In this document: piece by piece, positions 55,642 to 64,000 of the stretch
Layout of the letters: every line of letters begins with the position of its first letter
How positions within the stretch are numbered: the first letter of the stretch is position 1
Source of the DNA: Planctomycetota bacterium
Lineage (GTDB): Bacteria; Planctomycetota; J058
DNA: 64,000 nucleotides
NCBI GenBank assembly: GCA_019636275.1
Contig: JAHBXY010000001.1
Coordinates: 1 to 64,000 of the forward strand
Reading direction: 5' to 3'
Program-made: the position numbers and the translations under genes
Notes under the pieces: model-generated
What the model saw: the letters and a program-made list of their open reading frames with translations, nothing else
What the model was told of the DNA's origin: nothing
Database searches by the model: none

Positions 55642-56025
55642 CTACTCCGGCAGCGGGACCTCGTCCCACACGACGCCGTCCATGGGCGGGGGGCGGCAGC
55701 CCCAGCGCTCGGCGAAGAACTTGATCGTCGAGAGCTCCTCGCGGTCGACGCGCAGGTCGGCCTCGGCGAGGCGGCGCAGGGCGACGAGGAGCCGCTCCTG
55801 CAGGGCCGGGCGCGTGATCCGATCGGCCAGCGCCTCGAGGTCGCCCGCCTCGAGGTCGCGCTCGGAGAGGGCCACGCGCAGGTCGTTGGCGACGAGGTGC
55901 AGCACCTCGAGCTCGCTCGGGTCGGCCTCTCCGTCGGCCCAGGCGAGCGAGCTGAGGACGCGCAGGAACGCCTTGCGCTCCGCGCTGCTCACGCCGCGAA
56001 GGTCGAGGTCCTCGTCGTCGCTCAT
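55642..56025 (-). CDS. TerB-like (tellurite-resistance/DUF533 fold) protein
   Basis: 127 residues from ATG 56025, preceded by GGAGGCG. AFLRVLSSLAWADGEADPSELEVLHLVANDLRV is the acidic helical motif of the TerB superfamily (WADGE with following ELE), which binds metals or acts in membrane-associated complexes. The C-terminal part has a second helix pair. Function in this host unknown. Convergent with the coiled-coil gene. Confidence 0.7.
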   Translation of the reverse strand: MSDDEDLDLRGVSSAERKAFLRVLSSLAWADGEADPSELEVLHLVANDLRVALSERDLEAGDLEALADRITRPALQERLLVALRRLAEADLRVDREELSTIKFFAERWGCRPPPMDGVVWDEVPLPE

Positions 56026-56105
56026 CGTCGTCGCCTCCGCTCGCATCCTCGTCGCGGCGCCGGGTGGGTGTCAACGCCCCCGCCGTCCGGGATGCCGAGG
56101 CGCCT

Positions 56106-57914
56106 TCACGGCGGGAGGAGCCGGAGGACGGCCAGGGTCACGACGAGCGCCAGCGCCTGCAGGGGGACGCCTGCGCGCAGGAAGTCGCGGAAGCGGTAGC
56201 CGCCCGGCCCGAGGACCAGCGCGTTCACGGGCGAGGCCACGGGCGTGGCGAACGCGGTCGACGCGGCGATCGCCACGGCCAGGAGGAAGGCGCGCGGCGA
56301 GGCGCCGAGGCCCTGGGCGACGTCGTAGGCCACCGGGGCGACGAGCACGGCCGTGGCCGTGTTCGACATGACCTGGCTGAGGACGCTGGTGAGCAGGAAC
56401 AGCCCGGCCAGCGCCGCCGTGGGGCCGAGCGGGCCGACGGCGCCGACGAACCCGTCGACGGCCCGCTGCACGAGGCCGACGCGCTCGAGCGCCGTCGCCA
56501 TGGGGAGCATGCCGGCGATCAGGATGAGGCTGCCCCAGGAGACGCTGCGGTAGGCGTCCTCGAGCGTGACGCACCGGCCGAGGACCATGGCCACCGCGGC
56601 GAGGAGCGCGGCGGCCACCGTCGGCACGGCGCCGGTGGCCATGAGGGCGAGCATGCCGGCCACGACCGCCGCGGCCGTCCACAGGCGCCGCGCGGGGCGG
56701 CGGCGCGGGGCGAGCGGGCCGAGGACGACGAGGTCGCGCTGCCCGTCGCCGAGGAGCGCCAGGCGCGACCACGCCCCGTGCAGGAGCAGGGCGTCGCCGA
56801 AGGCGAGCGGGGCGCGGGCCAGGTCGGCGTCGATGGGCGCCCCCTGGCGGAGGATGGCCAGGGCCGTGACGCCGAAGCGCTCGCGGAAGCGCACCTCCGC
56901 GAGGGTCCGGCCCAGGAGGGACGAGCGCGGGGCCAGGAGCGCCTCGACGGTGCCCAGGTCCTCGCCCTGCGCCGCGGGGTCGACCGCCTCGGGGCTCGGC
57001 GGCGCGGGCGTGAGGCCCAAGTCGGCCACCAGGCGCGCCACCGCGGCCGGGTCGCCGTGCACGACGAGCACGTCGCCCGCCGCGAGCGTCGTCGTCGGTC
57101 CGGCCAGGGCGGCCGCGCCGCCGCCCGGCGCCTCGACCGCGAGCACGGTCACGCCGGTCCGGCTGCGCGGGGCGGCGGCCGCGACGGTCTTCCCGCCGAG
57201 CGGCGAGGCGGCGGGCACGCGCAGCCGCGCCAGCCGGCCGCCGAGGTGGCGGCTGGCGTCGTCCGCTTCGCCGTGCGCCGCCGAGGTCGCGGCCGCCTGC
57301 GCGCCGGCGGGGAGGAGGTGGCGGCCGACGAGGACCATGTAGGCGACGCCGACGACGAGGACCGCGGCGCCGACCGGGGTGAAGGCCAGGAACGCGAAGG
57401 GGGGCTCGCCGCGCGCCACGAGCTGGTTGCTGGCGACGAGGTTCGGGGCGGTGCCCACGAGCGTGAGCATGCCGCCGAGGAGCGAGCCGCACGCCAGCGG
57501 CAGGAGGAGGCGCGAGGGGCTCACGCCGACCCGCCGCGCGACGCCCACGACCGCCGGGAGGAGGATCGCCACCGTCCCGGTCGAGCTCATGAAGGCCGAG
57601 AGGGCGGCGCCGGCGAGCATCGTCGCCGCCACGAGCCGGGGCTCGCTCGGCCCGGCGAGCCGCTCGAGGCGCTCGCCGAGCAGCGCGCCCAGGCCCGTGT
57701 GCTGCACGCCGCCGCCGACGACGAACAGCGCCGCGAGGGTGACGACGACCGGGTCCGAGAAGCCGGCCAGCGCCTCCGGCGGCGACAGCAGGCCGCCGAG
57801 CATGAGGGCCAGGACGACGCCCAGGGCCACGACCTCCAGCGCGAGGCGCTCGGTGATGAAGAGGACCAGGCTGAGGCCGAGGAGGGCCAGGACCAGGACG
57901 GCGTCTCCGCTCAC
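56106..57914 (-). CDS. SLC13/DASS-type transporter with two RCK_C (TrkA-C) domains
   Basis: 602 residues from GTG 57914. About eleven membrane segments in two halves with signature motifs FMSSTGTVAILLPA and VMSNTATAVLVAPVA (the SNT hairpins that bind sodium and anion). Between the halves, residues 205-380 hold two TrkA-C-like domains (LGGKTVAAAAPRSRTGVTVLAV; LLGRTLAEVRFRERFGVTALAI), which bind ligands and regulate. It probably imports dicarboxylate, sulfate or similar anions with Na+. Confidence 0.85.
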   Translation of the reverse strand: MSGDAVLVLALLGLSLVLFITERLALEVVALGVVLALMLGGLLSPPEALAGFSDPVVVTLAALFVVGGGVQHTGLGALLGERLERLAGPSEPRLVAATMLAGAALSAFMSSTGTVAILLPAVVGVARRVGVSPSRLLLPLACGSLLGGMLTLVGTAPNLVASNQLVARGEPPFAFLAFTPVGAAVLVVGVAYMVLVGRHLLPAGAQAAATSAAHGEADDASRHLGGRLARLRVPAASPLGGKTVAAAAPRSRTGVTVLAVEAPGGGAAALAGPTTTLAAGDVLVVHGDPAAVARLVADLGLTPAPPSPEAVDPAAQGEDLGTVEALLAPRSSLLGRTLAEVRFRERFGVTALAILRQGAPIDADLARAPLAFGDALLLHGAWSRLALLGDGQRDLVVLGPLAPRRRPARRLWTAAAVVAGMLALMATGAVPTVAAALLAAVAMVLGRCVTLEDAYRSVSWGSLILIAGMLPMATALERVGLVQRAVDGFVGAVGPLGPTAALAGLFLLTSVLSQVMSNTATAVLVAPVAYDVAQGLGASPRAFLLAVAIAASTAFATPVASPVNALVLGPGGYRFRDFLRAGVPLQALALVVTLAVLRLLPP

Positions 57915-58288
57915 GTCACCCCCCCGACGCCGACCGAAGAGCGCCGCACGGTCGCCTTGGACACGCTCCAGGCCACCCTCCCGGCAGGGCCCGCGTACTC
58001 GGCGTCGCCCTCCGGGGGCCAGCACCATGGGGCGCCGCGGGCCCCCTGTAAAGGGGGAGGTCGCTCGACCGGTACCTCGAGCGCGCGCGGATCGCGTCGC
58101 GAGCGACCCGACGGGGCGATGGTGGCGCACGCCCGCCGCTCCCCCCGGGCCTCCGCCGTGGGACCCCTGCTTGCGCCGTGGCTCCCCGGGTCCTCGCGCG
58201 GTCCACGGCGCGGCGGTCTCCTGCGTCATGGGACGTGGGTCCGTCGCCGCTGCGCGGGAACGAACCCCCAAGAGAGTGAGGCTGACGA
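57915..58288. other. Gene-free interval between transporter and redoxin-like gene
   Basis: No credible gene. A short hairpin (CCCCCTGTAAAGGGGG, 58052-58067) and a weak larger repeat (GGTCGCT/AGCGACC) are present. It must contain the divergent promoters for the two flanking genes, which could not be located. Confidence 0.5.
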
Positions 58289-59251
58289 GTGAACCGCGGG
58301 ATGCTCGGTATCGGATCGATGGCGCTGCTCGGCGCCCTGGCGTTCGCGCCGGCGATGGCTCAACAGGGCGGCGGGATGGGCGGTCAGCAGGACCAGCAGC
58401 GGGGCGGGCAGTTCGGCCAGGACCAGCAGCGGGGCGGCGGTCAGTTCGGCCAGGACCAGCAGCGGGGCGGCTTCGGCCAGCAGCAGCAGGTCCGCGTCGG
58501 CCAGGACGCGCCCGAGTTCGAGCTCAAGGACCTCGACGGCAACACCCACAAGCTCCAGGACCTCGAGGGCGAGGTCATCGTGCTCGAGTGGATCGACCCG
58601 ACCGACCCGCAGTGGATGCAGAAGCACCGCGATGGCGGCCAGCTCCGCCAGCTCTACGACCGCTACGAGGACCAGGACGTCAAGTGGCTGGGCGTGCTCT
58701 CGTTCGGCAAGCAGGAGCAGGGTCGCTTCGGCCAGCAGGGCGGCGTCGGCCAGCCGGGCCAGCACGGCCAGCAGGGCGGCATCGGCCAGCAGGGCCAGCA
58801 CGGCCAGCAGGGCGGCGTCGGCGGCCAGCAGGGCGGCGTCGGCGGCCAGCAGGGCGGCATCGGCCAGCAGGGCCAGCACGGTCAGCAGGGCGGCCTCGGC
58901 CAGCAGCAGCACGGCCAGACCGGCCAGGACATCATGCGCATGCAGCGCGACCAGGTGATCCAGTACGCCGAGCGCGCCAAGGAGCAGCTCGACCTCGAGT
59001 TCCCGATCCTGCTCGATGACGGCGCGCGGATCGCGCAGAAGTTCGGCGTCCAGGACACGCCCTACGTCGTGATCATCGACAAGGAGGGCAAGGTGGCCTA
59101 CACCGGTCAGCTCATGGACCAGCAGGGTCAGCTCGTCGGGCTGCAGCGGTTCAACCAGGCCCTGAACCAGGCGATCGAGGGCGAGGGGACCCTGCCGGCC
59201 GGCGCGCCCCGCGACGGCATGCAGCAGCAGCAGCAGCCGCAGCGCCGGTAA
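58289..59251 (+). CDS. Secreted thioredoxin-fold (redoxin-like) protein lacking cysteines
   Basis: 320 residues from GTG 58289 (ATG 58301 possible). Signal peptide (ALLGALAFAPAMAQ), Gln/Gly repeats (residues 26-66), then redoxin sequence VGQDAPEFELKDLDGNTHKLQDLEGEVIVLEWIDPTDPQW. The family has a catalytic Cys after LEW-N-P-x, here replaced by DPTDP; no Cys occurs in the protein. A second Q/G-rich block (about residues 150-212) interrupts the domain, then EFPILLDDGARIAQKFGVQDTPYVVIID resumes with its cis-Pro. Redox activity is unlikely; a structural or binding role is inferred. Confidence 0.75.
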   Translation: MNRGMLGIGSMALLGALAFAPAMAQQGGGMGGQQDQQRGGQFGQDQQRGGGQFGQDQQRGGFGQQQQVRVGQDAPEFELKDLDGNTHKLQDLEGEVIVLEWIDPTDPQWMQKHRDGGQLRQLYDRYEDQDVKWLGVLSFGKQEQGRFGQQGGVGQPGQHGQQGGIGQQGQHGQQGGVGGQQGGVGGQQGGIGQQGQHGQQGGLGQQQHGQTGQDIMRMQRDQVIQYAERAKEQLDLEFPILLDDGARIAQKFGVQDTPYVVIIDKEGKVAYTGQLMDQQGQLVGLQRFNQALNQAIEGEGTLPAGAPRDGMQQQQQPQRR

Positions 59252-59292
59252 CGAGCGCGCGACCTCGGGAGGGGAGAGTTCACGGATCGACT

Positions 59293-59325
59293 GGCGCGCG
59301 CCCGGCCTCAGGCCGGGCGCGCGCC
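59293..59325 (+). terminator. Terminator hairpin after the redoxin-like gene
   Basis: Perfect 15-bp stem (GGCGCGCGCCCGGCC and complement) with a three-base loop, 40 bp past the stop. No T-tract. Confidence 0.6.
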
Positions 59326-59517
59326 GCGTCGTACCGATACGTCCACGCGCGACGGCGCCGGCCAGGCGCGTCCCGTCACCGCGCGCGCCTGGCCCTGCCC
59401 GCGTGGCGTCCGTCCCGGCCCTCGGCGCAGGCGCTCGCCCGACGCTTGGCCCCGCTTCTGCGCCGACCCCTTCGTGCCCCGGATCGCGGGGCCCAGAGGA
59501 CCGGAGGAGAGAGCCCC

Positions 59518-60672
59518 ATGTCGCTGGACATCTTCAAGGACCGCGGCGTCCCGCTCGACGAGCAGCGCTTCACCTGGCGCGAGCTGGTGCAGCCGCCCTA
59601 CAGCAAGCTCGACGACGACGCGTTCACGCGCGTCCGCGTCATCCTGATGAACGGGATCGAGAGCGAGCAGAACCGCTTCCTGCACGCCCTGGCCCGCCTG
59701 AACCGCGACCTGCGGCTGGCGGCGGCGCGCGTGCGGCGCGTCGACCACCACCAGCAGACGCTGGTCAACTGGCTCAACCCGCCCGACCAGTCGGCGCTCG
59801 AGACGACGATCGGCTTCGAGCAGGTCGCGATCGAGGTCACGGCGGCCGTCGCCCAGAAGGAGCCCGACGAGTACCTGGCGCAGGTCTACCGCTTCGGGCT
59901 GCTCGAGGACTTCGACCACCTGTACCGCTACTCGGCGCTCATGGACCGCGTCGAGGGCAAGGACGCCAACAACATCCTCCAGAGCTACTCGGACATCCGC
60001 CCCGGACGCCCGACGGCGGTGGAGCACCGCGCGCCCGAGGACGACCTGCGGCGCCCGTACGACCGCAAGAAGGCCTCGCCGCTGACCAAGCTCAACGCGC
60101 TCACGATCATGGCGGGCGAGAACCAGACCCACGACTACTACATGACCGTGGGCCCGACCTTCGCCGACCCGATCGCGCGGCAGCTCTACGCCGAGATCGC
60201 CTCGATCGAGGAGCAGCACGTCACGCAGTACGAGTCGATCATCGACCCCGACGAGACGTGGCTCGAGAAGTGGCTCCTGCGCGAGTGCAACGAGGTGTGG
60301 AACTACTGGAGCTGCGTCGAGTCCGAGGACGACCCGCGGATCCAGCGCATCTGGCAGCGCATGCTCGACTACGAGCTCGGGCAGCTCCACTTCGTGGCCG
60401 ACCTGTTCAAGCAGGTCGAGCGCCGCGACCCGGCGGAGGTGCTCCCGCAGACGCTGCCCGACCCGATCCCGTACGTCAGCCAGCGCGACTTCGTGCGCGC
60501 GACCCTGGCCGAGGTGCCGTTCCGCGCCGTGAAGGAGGAGATCGGGCAGCTCCAGGACTCGGCGGCCACGACCGCCTACCGCCAGCACATGAACTCGGAG
60601 GGCGCGCCGTCGGAGGCGATCGCCGCCGGCTACGTCTGGCAGCCGGGGACCGAGCTCGCCGCGCGGCGGTGA
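59518..60672 (+). CDS. Large ferritin-like diiron protein candidate
   Basis: 384 residues from ATG 59518 after GGAGGAG. Helical with ferritin-like clusters: GENQTHDYYM, SIEEQHVTQYES (ExxH), NEVWNYWSCVESED and YELGQLHFVADL. The helices are long and the protein is about twice a simple ferritin-like module. It could oxidise iron or protect from peroxides. Gene order with the next ferritin-like gene suggests they act together. A single GAGGAG start; isolated upstream by a terminator. Confidence 0.6.
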   Translation: MSLDIFKDRGVPLDEQRFTWRELVQPPYSKLDDDAFTRVRVILMNGIESEQNRFLHALARLNRDLRLAAARVRRVDHHQQTLVNWLNPPDQSALETTIGFEQVAIEVTAAVAQKEPDEYLAQVYRFGLLEDFDHLYRYSALMDRVEGKDANNILQSYSDIRPGRPTAVEHRAPEDDLRRPYDRKKASPLTKLNALTIMAGENQTHDYYMTVGPTFADPIARQLYAEIASIEEQHVTQYESIIDPDETWLEKWLLRECNEVWNYWSCVESEDDPRIQRIWQRMLDYELGQLHFVADLFKQVERRDPAEVLPQTLPDPIPYVSQRDFVRATLAEVPFRAVKEEIGQLQDSAATTAYRQHMNSEGAPSEAIAAGYVWQPGTELAARR

Positions 60673-60713
60673 GCGAGCGCACCACGAACGAGCACAGCCT
60701 GAGGAGGAGCCAC

Positions 60714-61463
60714 GTGATCCAGAAGAAGAAGCCCGAGGGCGTGTCCGTCGGGCAGCAGATGAACCGGACGGGGATCGGCGCATCCCCGAAGGACGGCAAG
60801 AAGATGGTCGAGGCCGCCGTCGCCGACGAGGCCGCGCCGGTCGACGGGAAGAAGGCCACGTCGATGCGGCGCTTCTACCTGGAGGAGTCGGACGCGATCG
60901 GCACCATGCCGCCCCCCACGACGGTCAAGGGCGCGGCCAAGACCGTGAAGGAGGCGCTCACCGGCACCAAGGCGACGGTCCTGATCGACAAGGTGGCCGA
61001 GCGCATGGCGTTCGAGCGCACGGGGACGCGCCTGTACGAGGCGATCCTCACCAAGCACGAGGTGCTGGGGAGCTTCGACGGCGGCCCGTCGGCCGAGGAC
61101 CTCAAGCACATCCGCGACGAGGAGTTCGAGCACTTCGTCATGCTCAAGAAGACGCTCGAGGAGCTGGGCGCGGACCCGACCGTCATGACGCCGTCGGCCG
61201 ACCTCGCCGGGGTCGAGGGCATGGGGCTCGGGCAGGTGCTGGGTGACCCGCGCACGACGCTCGCTCAGGGTCTGCACGCGCTGCTCGTGGCGGAGGTGGC
61301 CGACAAGGCCGGCTGGGAGCTCCTGATCGCGCTGGCCCAGGACCTCGGCCAGACCCAGCTCGTCGAGCGGTTCCGCAAGGCGGACGCGCAGGAGCACGAG
61401 CACACGCGCATGGTCGGCGGCTGGTTGGCGGCGCACACGTCGGCGGCCGCCAAGGTGGTGTGA
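60714..61463 (+). CDS. Ferritin-like four-helix diiron protein
   Basis: 249 residues from GTG 60714, preceded by GAGGAGGAGCCAC (GTG 60669 is in frame but has no ribosome site). Iron ligands are arranged as in ferritin-like domains: FERTGTRLYEA (helix A), EEFEHFVML (ExxH, helix B), AEVADKAGWELL (helix C) and QEHEHTRMVGG (ExxH, helix D). An N-terminal 80-residue extension is basic and Lys-rich. It probably stores or oxidises iron, and pairs with the upstream gene. Confidence 0.75.
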   Translation: MIQKKKPEGVSVGQQMNRTGIGASPKDGKKMVEAAVADEAAPVDGKKATSMRRFYLEESDAIGTMPPPTTVKGAAKTVKEALTGTKATVLIDKVAERMAFERTGTRLYEAILTKHEVLGSFDGGPSAEDLKHIRDEEFEHFVMLKKTLEELGADPTVMTPSADLAGVEGMGLGQVLGDPRTTLAQGLHALLVAEVADKAGWELLIALAQDLGQTQLVERFRKADAQEHEHTRMVGGWLAAHTSAAAKVV

Positions 61464-61491
61464 GGGCGCATCCCTCGGGTCGAGCTGACAG

Positions 61492-61560
61492 GAGGAGGCG
61501 CGGAGCTCGCAGGGGAGGTGGCGTCCGAGGCCCCCCATCCTGCGAACCCTGCGCCTCCTC
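61492..61560 (+). terminator. Possible terminator hairpin after ferritin-like genes
   Basis: Arms GAGGAGGCGC (61492-61501) and GCGCCTCCTC (61551-61560), with partial complementarity continuing inward. Located 30-100 bp past the stop of the second ferritin-like gene. Confidence 0.45.
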
Positions 61561-61633
61561 TGCTTCTCTGCGGTGCCGCCCGGGGGGAGCCCCGAGGTGC
61601 GCGCCCGGGGGTTGCTTGGACGGAGCGTGAGAG

Positions 61634-62494
61634 ATGACCGAGCTGCGCTTGCCGGCCGCGCAGGCCGACGTCGACCCCGGGCGCGCGAGCATCCAGTTCG
61701 TCGGCAACGCGACCGTGGTGCTCCGCTACGCGGGGCTCACGGTGCTCACGGACCCGAGCTTCGTGCACGCCGGCGACCACGTGCACCTCGGCTACGGCCT
61801 CCGCACGAAGCGGCTGCTCGACCCGGCGCTGGAGCTCGAGGACCTGCCGCCGCTCGACCTGGTGCTGCTGTCGCACCTGCACGGGGACCACTTCGACCAG
61901 GCCGCCGAGGCGCGACTCGACCGCGACGTCCCGATCGTCACCACGCCGCACGCCGCCCGGCGGCTGGCCCGACGTGGCTTCAGGCGCACGATCGCCCTGC
62001 GCCCCTGGGAGCGCCTCACCGTGCTCAAGCCCCCGGCGCGGCTGGCGATCACGGCGACGCCGGGCCGGCACGGCCCCCGGCCGGCCGCCTGGCTCCTGCC
62101 GCCCGTCATGGGCAGCGTCCTCGAGCTGGGGCCGATCACGGCGCGGCCGGCCCTGCGCCTGTGGATCTCGGGGGACACGCTCGTGACCGACACCCTGCAC
62201 GAGCTCCCGCGCCGCTGGGCGGGGATCGACCTCGCGCTCCTGCACCTCGGCGGCACGCGCGTGCTCGGGGTCCTCGTGACGATGGACGCGGCCCAGGGGG
62301 TCGAGGCGCTCAGGCGCGTGCAGCCGCGGCGCGCCCTGCCGATCCACACCGACGACTACGACGTGTTCACGTCGTCGCTCGACGACTTCCTCGAGGCCGC
62401 GCGCGCGGCGGGCTTCGGCGACCGGATCGTGACCCTCGCCCGCGGCGAGCGGCTCGACCTCGAGGTGCCCGCGCCCCAGCGGGCCCGCCCGTGA
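61634..62494 (+). CDS. Metallo-beta-lactamase-fold hydrolase, UlaG-like
   Basis: 286 residues. QFVGNATVVLRYAGLTVLTDPSF opens the fold; the metal motif is SHLHGDHFD, followed by ITATPGRHGP (third site), SGDTLVTDTL and a final IHTDDYDVF. The family includes L-ascorbate-6-phosphate lactonase and N-acyl-lipid hydrolases; substrate cannot be fixed. ATG 61634. Confidence 0.8.
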   Translation: MTELRLPAAQADVDPGRASIQFVGNATVVLRYAGLTVLTDPSFVHAGDHVHLGYGLRTKRLLDPALELEDLPPLDLVLLSHLHGDHFDQAAEARLDRDVPIVTTPHAARRLARRGFRRTIALRPWERLTVLKPPARLAITATPGRHGPRPAAWLLPPVMGSVLELGPITARPALRLWISGDTLVTDTLHELPRRWAGIDLALLHLGGTRVLGVLVTMDAAQGVEALRRVQPRRALPIHTDDYDVFTSSLDDFLEAARAAGFGDRIVTLARGERLDLEVPAPQRARP

Positions 62495-62673
62495 GCTGCC
62501 CCGATCGACCTCGTCGCCGCGTCGTCGGCCCGGAGCGCCGGCAGCTCACGACCTGGGTCGACCGCGCGGACGACGTCCTGCTCGGACGCCTGTCGCGGCA
62601 GGCGGCGCGCTTCGCCGCGAGCGCCGTGCGCCTGCCTGCGGCCCGGCGAGGACCGGGAGCGAGGCCCCTGTGA
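62491..62673 (+). CDS. Small basic hypothetical protein
   Basis: 60 residues from GTG 62491, overlapping the hydrolase TGA. Start VSCPDRPRRRVVGPERRQL, basic, with no recognised fold. Overlap suggests coupling, but composition is not strongly different from random frames here. Confidence 0.3.
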   Translation: MSCPDRPRRRVVGPERRQLTTWVDRADDVLLGRLSRQAARFAASAVRLPAARRGPGARPL

Positions 62674-62720
62674 CCCGGTCCACGCGCTCGGACCCTCGCT
62701 CGGACCAGGCTCAGACCGGC

Positions 62721-63113
62721 TCAGACCAGGGAGGTCCGGCGGCCCGAGCACAGCCGGTCCACGACCTGCACCAGGCGCCACTCCTCGAGGTCGTCGGGGA
62801 GGGCGCCGAGCGCGCCGTACTCCAGGACGAGGTCCACCACGTCGCGGTCGGCGGGCCGGTCGGAGAGGACCACGACCGGGGTGCGCCGCAGGCGCGGGTG
62901 CGCGCGCAGGAAGCCCAGGAGGTCCCGCGCGCCGGCGCCCGCCCGGGGGAGGTCGACGAAGACGGCGCGCGGCCGCAGCCGGGAGCCCTCCAGGTCGTGG
63001 CGCGCCCGGGCGCAGTCCCGCGCGCACACGATCCGCACCCCACCCGGCGTGATCACGTCGCACACGGCGCTGCTGACGCAGGGTCCCCGCGCGACGAGCA
63101 GTGCAGTCTTCAT
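62721..63113 (-). CDS. Degenerate response-regulator receiver domain
   Basis: 130 residues from ATG 63113 after GGGAGGGG. It follows the CheY fold: starting strand TALLVARGP, AVFVDLPRAG with a plausible phospho-Asp in strand 3, VVVLSDRPAD at the Thr/Ser switch and a final helix. The acidic pair normally near residues 10-12 is absent, so phosphorylation may not occur. It may be a stand-alone signalling or binding module. Confidence 0.6.
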   Translation of the reverse strand: MKTALLVARGPCVSSAVCDVITPGGVRIVCARDCARARHDLEGSRLRPRAVFVDLPRAGAGARDLLGFLRAHPRLRRTPVVVLSDRPADRDVVDLVLEYGALGALPDDLEEWRLVQVVDRLCSGRRTSLV

Positions 63114-63322
63114 GCCCCTCCCCGAAGCAAGGGGGGCGCCGCGCCTTCGCCCGCCGCGGCGGACCGCCGGTCGAGAGAACTCGTCGTCTCCCCGCCGGCC
63201 GGCGCCGGGGCGCGGACGGGACACCGCCGTCCCGCCCTGCCGGCGCGTCGGCCACGGCCACGCGGCACGCGCTGTGCCGCGTGTCGTCCTGAGGACTTCG
63301 ACGCAGCCAGAGGAGGTGAAGC

Positions 63323-63760
63323 GTGCGTTGCGAAGAGCTGATGAAGCGGGACCCGGAGTGCGTCCGCCCGCAGGACTCGATCCATGAGGCCGCGCGGCTG
63401 ATGCGCGACCGGGGGATCGGCTTCCTGCCCGTGTGCGACGAGGACCGGAAGGTCCTCGGCACGATCACGGACCGGGACATCGTGATCCGCGCGGTCGCGG
63501 ACAACCGACCGCTCCAGTCGACGACCTGCGAGGACATCATGTCCCGCGAGGTCGTGTGCTGTCTGCCCGACGACGACCTGTCGGACTGCGAGGCCAAGAT
63601 GGCCTCGCACCGCAAGTCGCGCATCATGATCTGCGACGCGGACGAGCGCCTCGTCGGCGTGATCAGCCTGTCGGACATCGCGCAGCACGAGCGGTCCAGG
63701 AAGGCGGGCAAGACCCTGCGCAGCGTCACGGCTCGCGAGGCCCGCGAGGTCAAGGTCTGA
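63323..63760 (+). CDS. CBS-pair domain protein
   Basis: 145 residues from GTG 63323 after GGAGGTGAAGC. Two CBS motifs fill the protein: MKRDPECVRPQDSIHEAARLMRDRGIGFLPV ... GTITDRDIVIR and IMSREVVCCLPDDDLSDCEAKMASHRKSRIMI ... GVISLSDIA. Such pairs bind adenosine nucleotides and sense energy. It stands alone. Confidence 0.85.
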   Translation: MRCEELMKRDPECVRPQDSIHEAARLMRDRGIGFLPVCDEDRKVLGTITDRDIVIRAVADNRPLQSTTCEDIMSREVVCCLPDDDLSDCEAKMASHRKSRIMICDADERLVGVISLSDIAQHERSRKAGKTLRSVTAREAREVKV

Positions 63761-63780
63761 CCGAGCCGGCGCGATCGGGC

Positions 63781-63810
63781 GCGCGCGCGGGCTCGGGAGC
63801 CCGCGCGCGC
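63781..63810 (+). terminator. Terminator hairpin after the CBS gene
   Basis: Perfect 14-bp stem (GCGCGCGCGGGCTC and complement) with a two-base loop, 20 bp past the stop. Confidence 0.5.
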
Positions 63811-63926
63811 CCGCGCCGTCGTGAGCGGCCGTGAGCCCATGAGCGGCCGCGGGCCCGGCGGGCCCGTGGGGGGGCATGGCGCGTGCTGGAAGCGGTGACC
63901 GAGGGGGGAACGCGTGGAAGCGGCGA

Positions 63927-64000
63927 ATGGAAGGACTGCGTCATCCCTGGCTCGTCGCGGCCTGGCCCGGCATGGGCGTGGTCGGGTTCGGGGCGGCCGC
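63927..64000 (+). CDS. PAC2-like protein, first codons only
   Basis: From ATG 63927 the frame is MEGLRHPWLVAAWPGMGVVG and continues past the window end. The P-x-L-V-A-x-P-G-M-G pattern is the usual start of PAC2-family proteins (archaeal-like/actinobacterial chaperone-like). Twenty-four residues are visible; weak evidence. Confidence 0.45.
   Translation, partial: MEGLRHPWLVAAWPGMGVVGFGAA

Noticed and set aside
1..64000. tRNA, rRNA and CRISPR arrays
   Set aside because: No cloverleaf, rRNA or direct-repeat/spacer pattern was recognised by eye on either strand.

Overview
This is a 64 kb window of very GC-rich DNA (about 70% G+C by eye). It holds one nearly complete temperate tailed-phage genome (about 45.3 kb, 2192-47568) inserted in a bacterial chromosome. 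The host is a double-membrane bacterium: there is an outer-membrane beta-barrel protein, lipoproteins and a TatA-type translocase subunit. A prokaryotic RING-like protein, a redoxin-like protein and an FTLLEL-type prepilin suggest Planctomycetota or another deep-branching GC-rich phylum. No rRNA or tRNA is present, so that placement is only inference.

Left flank (1-2191): the end of a TPR-like protein, a repeated intergenic element, and a sterol-desaturase/fatty-acid-hydroxylase gene. The phage integrated into the 3' end of the hydroxylase gene. A perfect 51-bp direct repeat (attL 2192-2242, attR 47518-47568) marks the junctions. The original last codons of the hydroxylase now lie just right of attR, still overlapping the start of the next chromosomal gene. 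The prophage gives the hydroxylase a different 17-residue tail.

Prophage: in the circular phage the order is integrase - attP - excisionase-like gene. A short rightward block (2334-4340) holds the excisionase candidate, two small proteins, a type IV prepilin-like protein and a two-helix membrane protein. Nearly everything else reads leftward in two long, tightly overlapping operons. The early operon (45532 to 30506) encodes a DUF3102-like protein, a Cas4/RecB-type nuclease, a GIY-YIG protein, a zinc-ribbon protein, a nucleoside deoxyribosyltransferase-like protein, a RecD2-type helicase split between two genes, a RuvC-like resolvase, an orphan MT-A70 DNA methyltransferase and a large primase-helicase. 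A control region follows (30505-28032): an XRE repressor (ImmR type), a nonsense-broken ImmA-type peptidase gene, a possible small RNA, and a symmetrical array of repeats around a potential G-quadruplex. The late operon (28031 to 4337) has a lambda-like head module: terminase small and large subunits, a gpW-position connector, portal, S49 protease with nested scaffold, DUF2190 decoration protein and capsid. Then come connectors, a cassette of membrane proteins and lipoproteins probably concerned with lysis, major tail protein, tail-assembly chaperones with a canonical -1 frameshift, tape measure and tail-tip or fibre proteins. Long-tailed, probably siphovirus-like morphology is expected. At least three genes carry apparent lesions (ImmA stop codon, DUF4326 17-bp duplication, glycine-rich tail-gene frameshift), so the prophage may be decaying or locked.

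Right flank (47569-64000): the displaced hydroxylase 3' end, a RING-like membrane protein, TatA, a lipoprotein, a ParA-type ATPase with a repeat-rich partner, a beta-barrel protein, a GT87-type glycosyltransferase, secreted and coiled-coil proteins of unknown role, a TerB-like protein, an SLC13-type transporter with RCK_C domains, a cysteine-less redoxin-fold protein, two ferritin-like proteins, a UlaG-type metallo-hydrolase, a degenerate receiver protein, a CBS-pair protein and the first codons of a PAC2-like protein.
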